Notes: generated by a model from the sequence alone, not told the origin. A stretch of DNA of 64,000 nucleotides from Montifringilla adamsi (GCA_017590115.1 JAGGNK010010337.1:2803679-2867678), one strand, 5' to 3'; positions 39,580-52,606 are shown, counted from the stretch's first letter. Numbers and translations are program-made.

Positions 39580-40040
39580 GTCTGCTCATGTTTCAAATTA
39601 AACGCACTGCTGGTCAGCATTAGCACCTCAGCTTTGAACAGCAGCCATTTGCCTATAACACTTCAGGGGCTGGGAAAAACGGATTTGCCGTTCACACTGG
39701 AATAATTAGAACATGTCAGGAAGAATTAATTTCCTCATTTTTCAAAAGGATACACAGAAATTACCATGTTATTATATGACAGGGTCCCTTGGAGAATTGT
39801 ATTAAATTTAATTTCTAGCGCAGCCCACACAACAAATTAAAGTCATAAATAAGATGGAAAGAAGCGGGACGCAGAGCATATGTTTATGGCAATGAGTGAA
39901 GCCAAGGGACCAGAAACAACTATCTTCATTTCATTTTATTTAAATCAGCCAGACACTGTGTATCTGAATGACAGCACTTGTTAATGGTGCTGAGATTATA
40001 GGCTCCTTAATTTTAGGAAACAGAAGCAGTCACTCAGTAT
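39580..40040. promoter_or_regulatory. Candidate conserved noncoding block
   Basis: A non-repetitive block of balanced composition between AT-rich flanks. It has TTCAAATTAAAC near 39594, TTAATTTC near 39727 and AAATTAAAGTCATAAATAAG near 39835, with a TCATAAA CDX/HOX-posterior-type word. It also has ATTTTATTTAAAT near 39934 and CTTAATTTTAGG near 40007. The texture resembles vertebrate conserved noncoding elements, but no alignment was possible, so this is a weak call. Confidence 0.25.
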
Positions 40041-41177
40041 TTGAAATGGTATTTTTTTTTCTACAATACAGACATTAGTTTTAAGTTGCTCCCTTTCAAG
40101 GCAGCTTCACAGGGCCCTGCAGCCATGTGCAACTTCATAACACAAGATGCACATTCATTTGTAATTTTGTTTGGTCTTAGTAATGGAGAGATTCTCCAAG
40201 AAAAAGAAAGAGAAATGTGACTGATAATCAAGAGACTTGAACCTTTGGGCCAGCAGAATGTTCCAAGAGTGAGAAAGATGATGGGAATAGCCAGTTACCA
40301 CCATGATTTTTTTTTTTGCTATTTAACTGCCAGTATCTAAAATAATTTTCTATTTTCACATGATCCCAAATGTTTTGATCGTACAAAAGAAAAAATAATC
40401 AGAGAAAACTTATTCTTGTTAATATTCCTATCACATGAGTTCCAGAGCAAGAAGTACCTCTCCTAACACACCTCAAACTCCTGGTCTGTCCTCGGACCCG
40501 GGGAGCCCCACAAAGTCCTTTTGTCCCTTCAGCAAAGATTTGGCACTCACAGAAGGATTTGTGAAAGTGGTCACTTTACATAACACTGAAGTCAACCCAA
40601 CTGCACTTTAATAACGTTTATAAAAATTTAATCAAGGTTTATAAAATATTAACAGTACTTTAACTTATTTTAATACCTCCTTCTATATTATTCTTTGTAC
40701 ATTTCAATTTTTAATTGTTGTGAAACTCATGAACTAAGATGTTAAAATCAGACAGAATTACACTGAACATCCCCTCCTGTCTCTATGTATCTGCAGCAAG
40801 ATAGAAAATGCCTGTTCAAGCTTCAGTACATACAAAGACATGACAAAGTCAGTGAAATAGAGGATTTGATATCATTAAATTCTGGAATACCAGTTGGTGT
40901 AGTTCCTACTCATCTGTATTATGAAACTGAAGCCTTCCACAATATTATATGAAATAATCTATATTTAAATCTGAGAAGATTTTTCAGGAACGCTTATAGT
41001 ATTTCCCTTAACAGGAAACTAGTTACTCTGCAATTATCAGAAATTACAGGTGTGATAACAGGTGATAAAGAAAGCTAACAGAAACATTACAGATGACAAA
41101 AGGAATTGGTATAAAAAGACAGACTAAAGTTAATTTCTGGACAAGACATTAACCTTTTCTTTTTGACACCTGCAAAG
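40041..41177. other. Unannotated noncoding stretch
   Basis: No gene or transposon recognised. A short GC-rich word cluster lies at about 40480-40512; the rest is AT-rich. Confidence 0.55.
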
Positions 41178-41234
41178 TTTTTTTTGTTGTTTTTTTTTGG
41201 TTTTTTTTTGTTTTGTTTTGTTTTGTTTTTTTTA
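41178..41234. repeat. T-rich tract with GTTTT repeat
   Basis: A compound low-complexity run: blocks of T separated by single G or GG, ending in about four GTTTT units. Confidence 0.85.
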
Positions 41235-43044
41235 ATATAGGCATTTGCTGTGATACAGGAAGAAAAAAACCCTAGAGAAATCCTTTGAATACATTAACTG
41301 ATGCACTACAAACTGCCAATATCCAGCCTGCAACCATTTTATCATGCTTTTTAGCTCAACACAATCTTTAAAAAAAAGAGAGTTTGCACACTTTAAGAAA
41401 TAGCTGTCATGGATCTGAGCACTCCCCTGGGTGTAACAAACTTTAAATAATTTGTGAATCAATTAACTGGCGACTCTCTACATAACACAGATTTCACACT
41501 CCCAGGTCACTGCATTATCAGCTTGATACGAATCATAACATTTTGGAGAAAAGTTCATAATTGAAATCATTAATTAATTTAACAGGAGCTTTTAGTAATG
41601 CATAGAATTACACAGCTGTAAAAGAGCAGAGATCAATTAGTTGTTTCTCTGACAATTTTCTCTACTTGGTTGAAAACTTTTCCATTTGTGAAGCATATTA
41701 CTTTCACAACCTTTATAATTATTTCAAACTCAAAATGCTCAATATTATTATATACCATTTTAATGCAAGAAGAAAGTCTCAGTGTGAGGAAGAATAAACT
41801 TTGCAACACCAGGTATAATGTAGTAATCTGAATTCCTTTGGACTTAAGAGAAAATAAAAATAATTCTATTTAAAAGAGGATCAAACATGTTTTACAGGAA
41901 AACAAACATAACCAGGACCTCAAATGATTGATTTATTTTATTGAATTTTCTTCCTTCTAACTTTGCTAATAAGCAATACATAAGAAAGCTGCAGGACTCA
42001 CATGAGAAATGCATCAGATTTATAGGTAAAGAGGCATTTGCAAAGAGGGGAAGTTTTCAGTAGAATCGACTTGGTGACAGCAGAAGTACTACTACCTCTC
42101 CACAGAATTCCCTTACAATTATGAAAGACTAATACAGAATCATGAGAAAGATTAAAATAATGGAAAACACATTCTGCAGTGAGGCAGCCAAGTGGGTTGC
42201 TCCATCAAATTTGTTGAAGGAAAAAAAAATCTTTAGATCAGAAACTAGTATGCACAGGGGAAAGAAAACATGATAACAGAGGATTTTCCAACCATACAGA
42301 CAAGCATGGCTGTAAACTTAGATTAAACCAATTCAAACTAGAATTATGGCACACAGCTTAATAAGTGAGATAAATTAAACACTGAAACAAATTAACAAAA
42401 GATTCTGGTACATCTGCTGTCACTGTAAATTTTTCCAGTCAGGCTACATCCCACAAAGATATATCCCTCCAGCCATAGCTAGAGGACTTTAGGGACAGTT
42501 CCATGCCTGCATTATGCAAGTCAGACTAAATAATTACTGTGGACCCTATAGCCTTAAAAGTTATCAGCCTCTTAAAGTTAGAATTTTTCAAACATGTATG
42601 TGGGCTTTCACCACTGGACTTTCATGCGAGCACTCAGGGAAACACCACAATTAATCTCTGGCCCATACTGAGATATTCTAAGCTCCTTTGATTAGTTTGT
42701 CCTGAAGGACAGACATCTAAACCATTAAAAGCCCACAGTTTGTAATAACTGCAGGGACTGATTTAATGTAGCAATCAGTCTGGATGATTTTGACCTAAAT
42801 TTATACCAGTGCACAGGGATGAAATATTTTCATTCCTCTAACTTTTACGTGCGGTGTCTCTTTACAAAGTGAGCAGCAGCGAAACCTTCAGTTCAAGGGA
42901 GCTCTGCTTTTAGCTGAGGGATACAAATACAATAGGAAGAATAGGAATCCAATAATGTCCATTTCAGTAATGTCTGGCACCTCTGGGGAAACCACTTTGC
43001 AGATCTTCACTCCTATATTACAAGAGTAAAATGGACATTTCATG
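41235..43044. other. Unannotated noncoding stretch
   Basis: AT-rich, no gene recognised. The 35 bases before the MIR fragment (from about 43010) may be its diverged upstream part. Confidence 0.55.
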
Positions 43045-43162
43045 GACATTTACTGATACGGAAGCTAAGACAAGATGTGCTAAGTGGCTCACCCAATGAC
43101 ACATAAATGGCAACACGGGGCTAATTTCAAAATCCTGCTTCCAAGTCTGCTAAACCACTTTA
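43045..43162 (+). mobile_element. MIR-like SINE, core and 3' half
   Basis: In + orientation the order of words matches the conserved part of MIR elements. TTTACTGATACGGAAGCTAA stands for TTTACAGATGAGGAAACTGA, and TGCTAAGTGGCTCACCCAAT for GTTAAGTGACTTGCCCAAG. GACACATAAATGGCA then stands for CACACAGCTAGTAAGTGGCA, GGGGCTAATTTCAAAATCCT for AGCTGGGATTTGAACCC, and GCTTCCAAGTCTGCTAAACC for the GACTCCAAAGTCC end. The 5' tRNA-derived head is not visible. The copy is very old; it overlaps a 61-codon open frame (43084-43269) that is therefore not a gene. Confidence 0.75.
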
Positions 43163-44046
43163 GCCTATGTTTCGTTTCAACACCATTGCACACAAATTTT
43201 CATACACCAGACACACGATACGTGATTTTAAACAGCATAGTAAGTACAATTTTTTTTAAGAAAATATAAGAAATAGTCTTTGTAGCAGGTGAAATCAATT
43301 TTCCAACATACCACTATGCTTCCTATAAGTTTGACAAATGCCACAAATTACGTTTCAGAATTTAGATCAATTAGTTTTTAATTCATGATACTATACACAA
43401 AATAAAACTTTTTTCTTCAATCATCATAGGAACTTAACTTATCCTAAACATACTAAACAAAAATGAAGTATTTTCAGAAGGGTAAGGAATAATTAGATAT
43501 TAATAAATTATTATTTTAAATATTGAGAATTATAATAACAAATTTTAAACATAGGGTTTGTATTTGCTTACCGCATAAGCTACCAAAATTAAGAACTCAT
43601 TTTTAAGTTTTCATGTTTAAGATCTGAAACCAGAGGACCTAACACATTAAAATCATGAAAAACAAAAACATTTATACCTTCTGTTTTCATTGGACACATG
43701 TTCAAAATATTCAGCAGACCATAGGGTATCAATAACTTTAGAGAAATTTTTAAGTAGTCCTAGTTATTTAACCTACATCACCTTCTTAGTTTTCTTTCTA
43801 TGAAGAAATTACTTTCTAAACATACCACCTAACAGGCTGGAAGGAGAACAGGGAGTAGAAAATATTATGTGAATTTGTTACGCTTTTGGTAATTCATATG
43901 GAATGGTAATGTTGTGAATCCATTGCTAAGTACTCATCAGATCATCTCTCAGGGCCCTATTAAAAGCATTAAGTATATATTTGAACATGAGCAACTGCAT
44001 TTTGGTCTGACTCAAATCCATATCTGTGCAGCCTTATGGTAGTTTC
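43163..44046. other. Unannotated AT-rich stretch
   Basis: Strongly AT-rich with no gene or recognisable repeat. Confidence 0.6.
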
Positions 44047-44081
44047 AAATCCAAGCAGAAGTGAGCAGACTGCTTGGATTT
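44047..44081. repeat. Perfect 12-bp inverted repeat with 11-nt loop
   Basis: AAATCCAAGCAG at 44047-44058 is the exact reverse complement of CTGCTTGGATTT at 44070-44081, with loop AAGTGAGCAGA. As RNA or extruded DNA this would be a stable short hairpin. It is shorter than a microRNA precursor stem and has no adjacent U-rich terminator, so no class is assigned. Confidence 0.85.
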
Positions 44082-45606
44082 TCTGCTTTCCAAAAACCTA
44101 GATGGCTCTTTCCTGAAACAAAGTGAACACTGCTGCTTGCCTAATCATCCCTGGAGAGAATTAAGGAGCTTGAAGCCTAAAGATAAGCAGGCATTGATGG
44201 GGATCTCAACCACCTTGGAAAGTAATGTGCTACGCAACAAGAATTCCTGCCAATGCAGATGACTCTCTTAAAATCTAAAGTACAAGTACAATTTCAGTCA
44301 AACAGCATCCTTCCGAAATAAAAGGGCAGGTATTTCAGTATTTGAATTCAAATGCTGGATCCCTCCTTAACTGAAGGGCAACAGCAGCCAAGGAAAAACG
44401 ACACGAAGCAATGGTTCACTATGCTTTACAATTAACTTTCTGATTGGCTGTGTAAGTGTCCAGATGTTCCAGCTCCTGGAAGTATGTGCACAGCTCCAAA
44501 TTAAATAGCTGAACTGCCAGAGATATTGGGAAGGCCTCGTACTGTCAAAGCTGAAGAGGAATCTCTCACTCACCACCCTCCCTCTCTCTCTGCTGGTTGG
44601 AGCCCCTACCACAGATCTTCGTTTGTGCATCTTCTCTCTCTTGACAGATGAGAAACTCAGCTGAGTTGCAGCAGCCTTAAAGGACTGGGAGATGGCACTT
44701 CCCATTCCAGTATGGATCACAAATGTTTGCCAATTTTTTCTTGAAAAACCAATTGCAGTTTTCCAGAGGCATTTAATGTGTATCTTATTCAGTCAGCACA
44801 CTATCCTCAAACATTCTCCCATCAGAACAGCAAACCTGCCTTTCACATAAGGTCTCCTACAGCCTTGTGTGCTGTCACCAATGTTCAAGGATTACTGTTT
44901 GCCATTTCCTACACTCAGCTCAGCAAAAATCCAAATCAGTGCTTAAACACCAAGGCTAGCTCAGACATTTGTCTTCCTTACTCCCACCAAGGTCTTTTGA
45001 ATTTCTTGTGAGGATCAAAGTTGTACTCCTACTCCGTGAAAGTTTAGAGAAATGGAGGGGGAGGAGTTTTTTGTTGTGGCTTTGCTTTGATTCTAAATAG
45101 ACCACACCAATTTTGTGGGGTTTATTATTTTAGAGCAGTGTTTAGTATCTTTCTTACACCAGGTGACTTGTTTAGAACATATTTTATAATTAAAATATAG
45201 CAGCACTTAATAAAAAATGCCAGGAATTACTGCTGGGCCTTAATCTTATTCAGTAAAACAAAGTTCCTGCCACAACTCCTCATGTCTTCTTTATGTTGTC
45301 CATTTTTCTTTTATGTCATACAATGTTGCATTTCTTTTAATATCCATAGCACCAATGAACCTTCACAATCTTATTTTTATGTAGAATTTGCTTTCTTTCA
45401 GCATTATATAGATTAACATATAGGCAGTTCTATCAACCACTCTCAGCCTTTAGCATCTGAAATTTTCTCTTTGAGAAATTTAGGCCAAGCAGGCTGCTTT
45501 CCTTATAAAATGAGGATGATATGAGGGACGGGCTATAACGCAGAATGCAATTTCCACTTCTAACAAGACACATTATCATTTGGCACATTTCATTAAGGCA
45601 CCACAA

Positions 45607-45607
<1 letters not shown>
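44082..45607. other. Unannotated noncoding stretch
   Basis: No gene recognised. The 117-codon - strand frame at 44720-44367 has no domain and sits in a locally less AT-rich segment. A TTCCTTATAAAATGAGGATG-like segment near 45500 recalls MIR sequence but is too short to call. Confidence 0.5.

Positions 45608-45655
<48 letters not shown>
45608..45655 (+). repeat. Poly(A) run of 48
   Basis: The longest homopolymer of the window: 48 uninterrupted A between CCACAAC and TCTGTGTC. No retroposon body is recognisable upstream, and the length may be affected by assembly. Confidence 0.95.
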
Positions 45656-45659
<4 letters not shown>

Positions 45660-45843
45660 TGTCACAGAGAACAGGCTCTCGGTTACCTCAGAACTCAGAA
45701 ATAAAGGAATAAAAGTCACAATGGTTAAACTTGGTTAATTAAAAGTCAAGATTATTTTAAAGGTGGTGTGTTCCCTTATTTGTTAAAAAGTGCCCTTTTG
45801 ATACCATGGAGATGAAAGGACAATTTTAACAAAGACTGTTCAG

Positions 45844-45859
45844 AAAAAAAAAAAAAAAA
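45844..45859 (+). repeat. Poly(A) run of 16
   Basis: Sixteen A followed by CAACAAAC, about 190 bases after the 48-A run. Confidence 0.9.
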
Positions 45860-48327
45860 CAACAAACACCTACTTCTCCATGGCTCTTTTATCACACACT
45901 GTAATGGTCAGTAGCCAGTTGTCCAAGCAGTAAGAATATCAGCAACATAGAGCATACCAGCAAGCCAGAGATCATTTGCATTCATGTTCAAATTTGCATT
46001 CATTTTCAACTCCTAAGAAAAATAACCAGGGAAAACTGTAAAGGCATTTATCTAGCTGGTCAAGAAACATCAGTATGGGAGGGGTCTCCAGCCCTGCTGA
46101 CCTGTCCTTGAGCAGCAAATTCCTTGTTGTGCCAGGGTTCCTCTACAGATATGTGTGGGCCATGAAAAATGAACCCTATACCCTTACCTGTGGGTTTCAT
46201 ACCTCCCAAAGCCTGCCTTGCATTTGACAGGTATTACTGATAATTAAAATTTGTTAATAACTACAGAATAATTAAATCATTCATGGATCGTTCAATGGTA
46301 TGAGGTGTTAGGGTCCCACCTTCTCTTTGAGAAGGTTTTAGATGTGCTCTGCCATGGGCTTGTTGAAAAGTTTGCCAAACTGAGTTTTAAGTGGAAAAAT
46401 AAGTCCTGAAGTATAAAGATTTCTTTAACTTCAGGGAAAACTCTGTTTTCAAAAAAGAAATTATATTTAAAAGTTTACTATTGTTACAAAACTGACCTGC
46501 AATTTGTAATACAAGTGCAGGCTATTTTTTGTAAGAATGGATTTCCCCCTTCTCTTTTTATTATTCCCTATTGCACTTTGGGGCTTGTGATGTTTGCAGG
46601 TTTTTCTAAATTATTTTGTTCCTATATTTTATAGGCATGTGTGAAATTAATTGCATATATGATACAAAGAATTCTATTAATCTTTTCATTTTCATGGTAC
46701 AAAAATTTTCTTTGGTACAATTATTTATTGTGTCAAGTTTCTCACAAACACAGGCCTGACTGAATCAAGCAATGGGTCTTGTATAGAGTTTATTTATGGG
46801 GGAACGTGCAAATCAACTTTAGAGTGGTATACTACTCCAAAAAGGCTGGTCTAAAATTCACAAAAATATTTTCCTGGGTTTTTCAAGATTTCTTTCTTCC
46901 CAAAGTAGCCACATTACTGGTGACTAATGATGTCCTCAAGGGTAAATAGTAAGTATTTTAAAAGTTTACTACTCTCAATGAATTCTTTTTGTCAGACATA
47001 GTCTCTGAAGCAAACTCAAGGGCTGTCACATATTTGTTAGAAAGATACTGCCTGTTTCAGAACTCCCACAGCACTAAGTAGATGTCTCTGGAGGTTCCTT
47101 TATGCATCTAAAAATAATTAAATAAAATATTTTTATTATTATTATTTTCTCTGCACAAATTTGAAGCTTTTCAATCACCTAAATGTAATAAAGCCTGGTG
47201 TGATAGTACTAAGAATTCTCCCATTTAATGTCTAGGAAATTGCAGGAAGTTTATAATTTCCTTTGATAATCTGCTGTATTTCCCTTTTCGGGACATCCTG
47301 CAGAATGCAATGTTCACAAGCTGCATTTTGTGATGCAAAAATTCTTCTTACACTAAACTAATTTTACACCAAAAAGAACAACTACTGGCCAAATTCAGTG
47401 CCACAAGCAACAACAGACTCTTCTTGTACCTTACAGCATTACTCATTTATGTGGATACTTTCCAATATGAGAATCTTCAACAATTTTGAATTAATGGATA
47501 ATTGTACATTAAATAAGAGACTGGGACAAGATATAGCACACCACCACAACTGCACTTGCAATTTGGCCCAAGCAAACCAATTTCAAGCATCAAAATCTCA
47601 TAAATTCACATACAAATGAATTAGCACGAGATCTGTTTTTCATGCAACAGACAAAAGTTTCACATCCCACAAAGAACAAAGTTGAAGCACAGAGTGGGGC
47701 ACTTTGTTTAGAAACAGGAATAGGTCATTAATTCAAATTCATATTTTGACACAAGCAGAAGAGTCAGAGTCACCTTTTGATAAAAGAGGGAACAGTCCCT
47801 CAAACACACGTGACTAGCAAAAAACCCATAAGATTCACAGCCCTCAGCTAAGAGATTTACCTTTTAAAATTTTGTTTCAAAACTGAGATTCTGCTTGGCT
47901 GCCAGATCCTTTGCTTTCTAACAATAATGAAAGCAAAGGTAGCTAAATAAACTGCAAGTGCACTTCTGGAAACCCTAGATTAGCACTTCCCTCCAGTTGG
48001 ACATTTTCAAAATGAAATATTTCACAGTCATATTTATCAGAGGAAATAAAGTTTTGAGAGAATTGTTACTGTGTTTCCTCCCTTTTAGGAGACGTTCAGC
48101 TAATAAACATACTTGTTTTTTCAAGCCATTGCTAGCTTTTCAATTCTTTGTCCATTGTAGGTGTGGCCTTGTAGCATACCATTCCAGATTCAGTCTAATT
48201 TCTATGGCATCTACTGACTATTTCTCCATTTCTGGGAAAAATTAAACAATATTTCATTTGCTTGCTGGCACGCATGGCTTTCAGACATGATTCTTCCACG
48301 CAGCTACTTGAATTTGTACCATGAGCT
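45860..48327. other. Unannotated AT-rich stretch
   Basis: No gene, RNA or transposon recognised. A short TTATTATTATTATT run lies at about 47133-47146. Open frames are short. Confidence 0.6.
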
Positions 48328-48356
48328 AAAATTATATGAAGCAAAATTATATGAAG
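48328..48356 (+). repeat. Two-copy tandem duplication, 15-bp period
   Basis: AAAATTATATGAAG at 48328-48341 is followed, after one C, by an identical copy at 48343-48356. Perfect identity suggests a recent slippage or local duplication. Confidence 0.9.
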
Positions 48357-50969
48357 GGCTGAGCAATTGTATCTTTTTCTTGGAGAATTTGTTCTCTGCC
48401 TTGGAATATTTTAGTACAATTAATCAGGTGCTCTAATACAAGCACCTCTGCTGTTATGATGTCTCTCTATTTCTAGAGGTTTAGCTTTATGGCAGAGCAC
48501 CTTGGTGCCACCTCTTACAGACCTCTTACAAATGTAGGCTTTTTGGGGTTTGGGATAGGATTTTTTGTTCAAGCTGTGACAGAGTAATGCAAGCAGAAGA
48601 ATCTCATCTTCTTCTCTACATTTTCAAGGAGTCTTACATCTTATATTTAAGAGTCATAGAAACAGAAACATTTGGAAATGCAAACTTTAAAGTCAGAAAT
48701 TTGACAAGGCAAAAATTATTCTTTTGATTTGTTTTCCTTCTTTGGGGGAGGACTGTTCATTCAAGTTTTAAACCCTGGAATTTAATGCAAGTTTTTCCTG
48801 TCAAAGACAGGATTCTCACTTACAAAAGGAAAGCATGGGCTTTTGCAAATGTAAAAGCTGTATCTTTATGAAGAATTTCCATTTAAAACATCCCATATGA
48901 GCCCACAAAGTCAATAAATATTTTTGGCTTGAAGCAGACAACAGATACATCCAAACAATTAGAAAAGGCCAAAATATATTATGCAAATCAGATGTATTTA
49001 GCACGAACTCTCTGCAATTTCTATATAAACAAATTATTAGAAGGTTCCCGTCAAAGGCCAATGTGATTAGCAGAAAAACTTCACAAATTCACTTGCTGCC
49101 TAATGAAGTACATGTGGTTTTTTCCTTAGAGTTATCACAAGTTGTATATCAGCTATCTATCAAAGCAATGATTAGAATGATGCCTTTTGTTCTAAGAACT
49201 CTTTCAACACATTTAACTCTGGCTGTCCACGATCTAGAAAAATAAATTAAATTTTTTATAAAAAGGGGGGGGGGGCGGAAAAAGAATAAGCCTTCATCTT
49301 GGGGTACCCACAGGAAAAAAAATTAGCCACTTGAACACAGGTAACAATGGTTCCAAATTATAGACACAGCCACTGGCTGAAAGATTCCTGAAAATCCTCC
49401 ATCCACACATAATGAATTATTTACAGTCAGGTATTCATAACTCTCTAACTTAGGAGCAATTACAGAAAAATTGAACTGGTTATTTTTCAGTTTACGGAAC
49501 GAAGACTTTTTCTTTTTTATCTTGGAACTCAACCACAGGTGTTTCAAGAGACATTTAGCAGACAAAAACAGGCCAAGTAACACGTGTGAAGGATTCATTA
49601 TGGTCTATGGAGTAAATAAGCTGGAATAAACGTTTACATGGAGCAAGGCCTAGAAGGAGCTCATATTTCCTTGTTTGTATGTGTTTTAGTCAGACCCTAA
49701 ATGTAATCTGTACATAGTTTTTTGTGGTTTCATAAAACGTTGTTAAACTGTCCAGCCTGGTGGTAGGTACTATATGATGCTGCAAAAGGTTTGCTGTTCT
49801 CAAACTCTCAGCACTCCAGAAACAAACAATCAGTTGCATCTGCAAAAGGCAGCTGAATAAAAATAAAACCTAAATTGTAGTAGAAAGGAACACGTAGACA
49901 GCAGGGGAAAAGGATCGACTGCCACAATTTATTGCTATAGTATAAATGGTGCAGCAACTTTAACATGGCAGGGCACTTACAGCAATATTATTCTTCTTAG
50001 AGCACTGCTCTGTCAGAGAAAACAAGAGTTCATTCACAGACATTAACTACAGCAGAAAAAAATTTCGGGGAAGTGATTTGTACTTCATGGCAAAATGGTA
50101 TATCCTCCCCTTTCCTGTTTTGATCCGCACTGGAACATAGCAGTCAACTATTGAATGTAGTCCACTGTTCAAATGCAAGATTAACTGAGATGCTCCATGG
50201 CAAGCAAATAAATTTGCTTCCAGTGGAATAATTATTCTTACAGAATGTCATCTTCTCTTACAGCAGAGAGAGACAGGTGATGGCATTCAATAAAATGTGA
50301 TTTTTATTCCCATTTTCTTGACATGAAGAGACATATGACTTACTCAGCTCCTTTGAAATACATGCTCTGAGGTCATGTCTTTTTTTCTTTTTTTAGAATG
50401 CCATCACCAACTACATAATAGTTAGGTGACTAGGAAAAGTGGGAATATTATTTTCCATTCAATGTAATCCTACATAAGCGCATGAAAGAGCAGCTATTCA
50501 TGTAATGGGCCCAGCAATACTGCAGTCTTTGTTTCCATATTTTTGAAAGTTAATCCTACCTATATTTGAGCTACTCAGATATATATACAGCAAGTTACTA
50601 TGTGACAAGTGTTCCAAATATGACAAGAGCTATTATCTGTAAAGAAAAAACTGAATCTGTAACTCTTTGTACCATCTGATATTCTTTAGCATTTCTAGTA
50701 ATTAGCAGCTTATTCCAAAAACATTTGAACAGTTAACAGATTTGATACCTATGGTTAATCCTCATTCAAATTACAATTACATGATATAATTACATGTAAA
50801 TAAGAAAAATGAATTCAATATAACTCTTACTCTTTTCAGTGTTGGGCTCTATGTTGGGAATCATACAGTATGTACAATTAGATTTATACTGCTAAGCTAA
50901 AAATATTGGTGAAGATCTAAAAATGACGAACAGTGCCTTTTAAATTAATGTCTTATTAGTTGAGTGAAG
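48357..50969. other. Noncoding stretch with a poly(G) run
   Basis: No gene recognised. An 11-G run followed by CGG lies at 49265-49278. The rest is AT-rich, with open frames up to 91 codons that lack domains. Confidence 0.55.
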
Positions 50970-51480
50970 TACACTGACAAAGAATAATTTATGCTTATTC
51001 AAACTGCTCTCGACATCTTCAGGTGTTTCCAAATGAGCTCACAGAAGAGTGATTAAATGCATCTGATAACAAGCCACACATTGCTGAAATTACTTACCGC
51101 CTCATTTTATGATTAATTAAACATGTAGATTAAAGTTGCAAAAGAATTTAGATTAATGAGCAAGTTAAGTCTTGCTGATATAAGTGAATTGGGAATTGGA
51201 TGCTCTGTGGAACTTTATAAACATGCATTTTATAATGAGTAAGACAAGGCTACATGTTGAATCCTGGCCACAAGGGCCTTTGACGATGCAGTCTTTTTTA
51301 ACATGGTTTGACAGCTTTCAAATAACATTCTACTATAGACTTTAAACTTTGTGCATTGCTGTAAAACATGAGACTACATAACTCATGTATTAGGAGTACG
51401 ATTATTTCAAAGCTCTCCAAGGTAATGACCCCCTGTAGCAGCAGCTGTTCAGAAAAATTACAAGCTCGATTGTTATTTTA
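50970..51480. promoter_or_regulatory. Candidate conserved noncoding block (homeodomain words)
   Basis: A non-repetitive block with several homeodomain-type words: GATTAATTAA at 51111-51120, TAGATTAAAG near 51127 and TAGATTAATGAG near 51150. It also has a TCF/LEF-like CCTTTGA near 51279 and CTTTCAAAT near 51315. The texture, with few homopolymers and no transposon debris over 500 bases, is typical of constrained noncoding DNA, but this was not testable by alignment. Confidence 0.3.
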
Positions 51481-52567
51481 ATCAGAGAGAATTTAGTAGT
51501 TAAAAGCAGTTATGCAACTAGTAAAATTATACGACACTCCATCAGTAGCCTTATAGCATCTTTCATAGTCCTGCTCCTCCCAATTCCCCCACCAAAAAAC
51601 CTTGGTCATATTAGTGAAACAGGGTGCTCGGTGATTCACGAAAAATTCAAAGCCATTTATTAAATCTGGTTTCTGTGCAAGGCAAGGTAGCATTTAAATA
51701 TGTGATTATTCTTATCAGCTCCAAGAGTGTGTGAAAATATCTCCTAGGTTTGCCAAGTGTCCATTTTTCCTCTTTTAAGAACATCTACACCTATTCCGCT
51801 CAGCTCGGTCTGCATCAGAAAGCCAAATTGGACTTCATGGCTTTGCAGGGCAAAAGCAAATCAGATCACTCATCCAGATGTGCTTTGCTTTGTACAGGAT
51901 GCTGAAACTGAAACTATTGCCTTTTCTGTATGTTTATGTCATTTGTAAAACTTTCCTCATCTACTGCATTAAATGACTCCTGCAGACTCACCTGAGGCAG
52001 CTGGCTACTTTTAAACCATATGGCTCTTATTTTTAAAATTTGGATAAGAATCCATTTCTTTGTCCTAGATATGTCCTACCAATTTACATCCTAACTTCAA
52101 AATATCAAAGGTCTATCCAACAAAAATCAAGGACAACAAGAACCAAAAAGGTGTATTCAGCACAAATTGCTGGTGAAAAATATTAACCTCAGGTCACTGA
52201 GGTATGCTCATTTTTTCTGAGCATGTGTACCAACAGAAGTACAATGCCTTTATTTAGAGTTCTGCAGCAGAGCACATGCCTTGAATACTTTGACTTCTTA
52301 CTGATGCACTACAACACTTTAGCACAAGTTAATCATCAACCTTCAGCTGGACTGATGCACATCAGTGTATCACTCAGAACACCACAACTGCCAGTTCCTA
52401 CCTATTCTGTGCAGAGTGATGCTCCAAGATCATATTTATGCCCTAGGACTACAAGCCTCACCTGATTTATTAAAAGTGGACAGTGATTGTGTCATTTAGG
52501 GTCAGACCTGTCCTGCATCCATGGAATCAGTCTTCCTGTTCTGTTTTCTCTAATTGAGTTTAAGCTT
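51481..52567. other. Unannotated noncoding stretch
   Basis: No gene or transposon recognised; short open frames only. Confidence 0.6.
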
Positions 52568-52606
52568 TTCATATACAACTACTTGTGTACTTCATATACA
52601 ACTACT
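52568..52606 (+). repeat. 16-bp direct repeat with 7-bp spacer
   Basis: TTCATATACAACTACT at 52568-52583 recurs exactly at 52591-52606, separated by TGTGTAC. A small, recent-looking local duplication. Confidence 0.9.

Noticed and set aside
45478..45545. MIR-like AAAATGAGGATGATAT segment
   Set aside because: Too short and without the flanking MIR order; could be chance in AT-rich DNA.
48648..48700. Possible - strand CR1 start (GAGTCATAGAA...)
   Set aside because: Only a few words fit and the expected CTCTAAGATCATC segment is missing.
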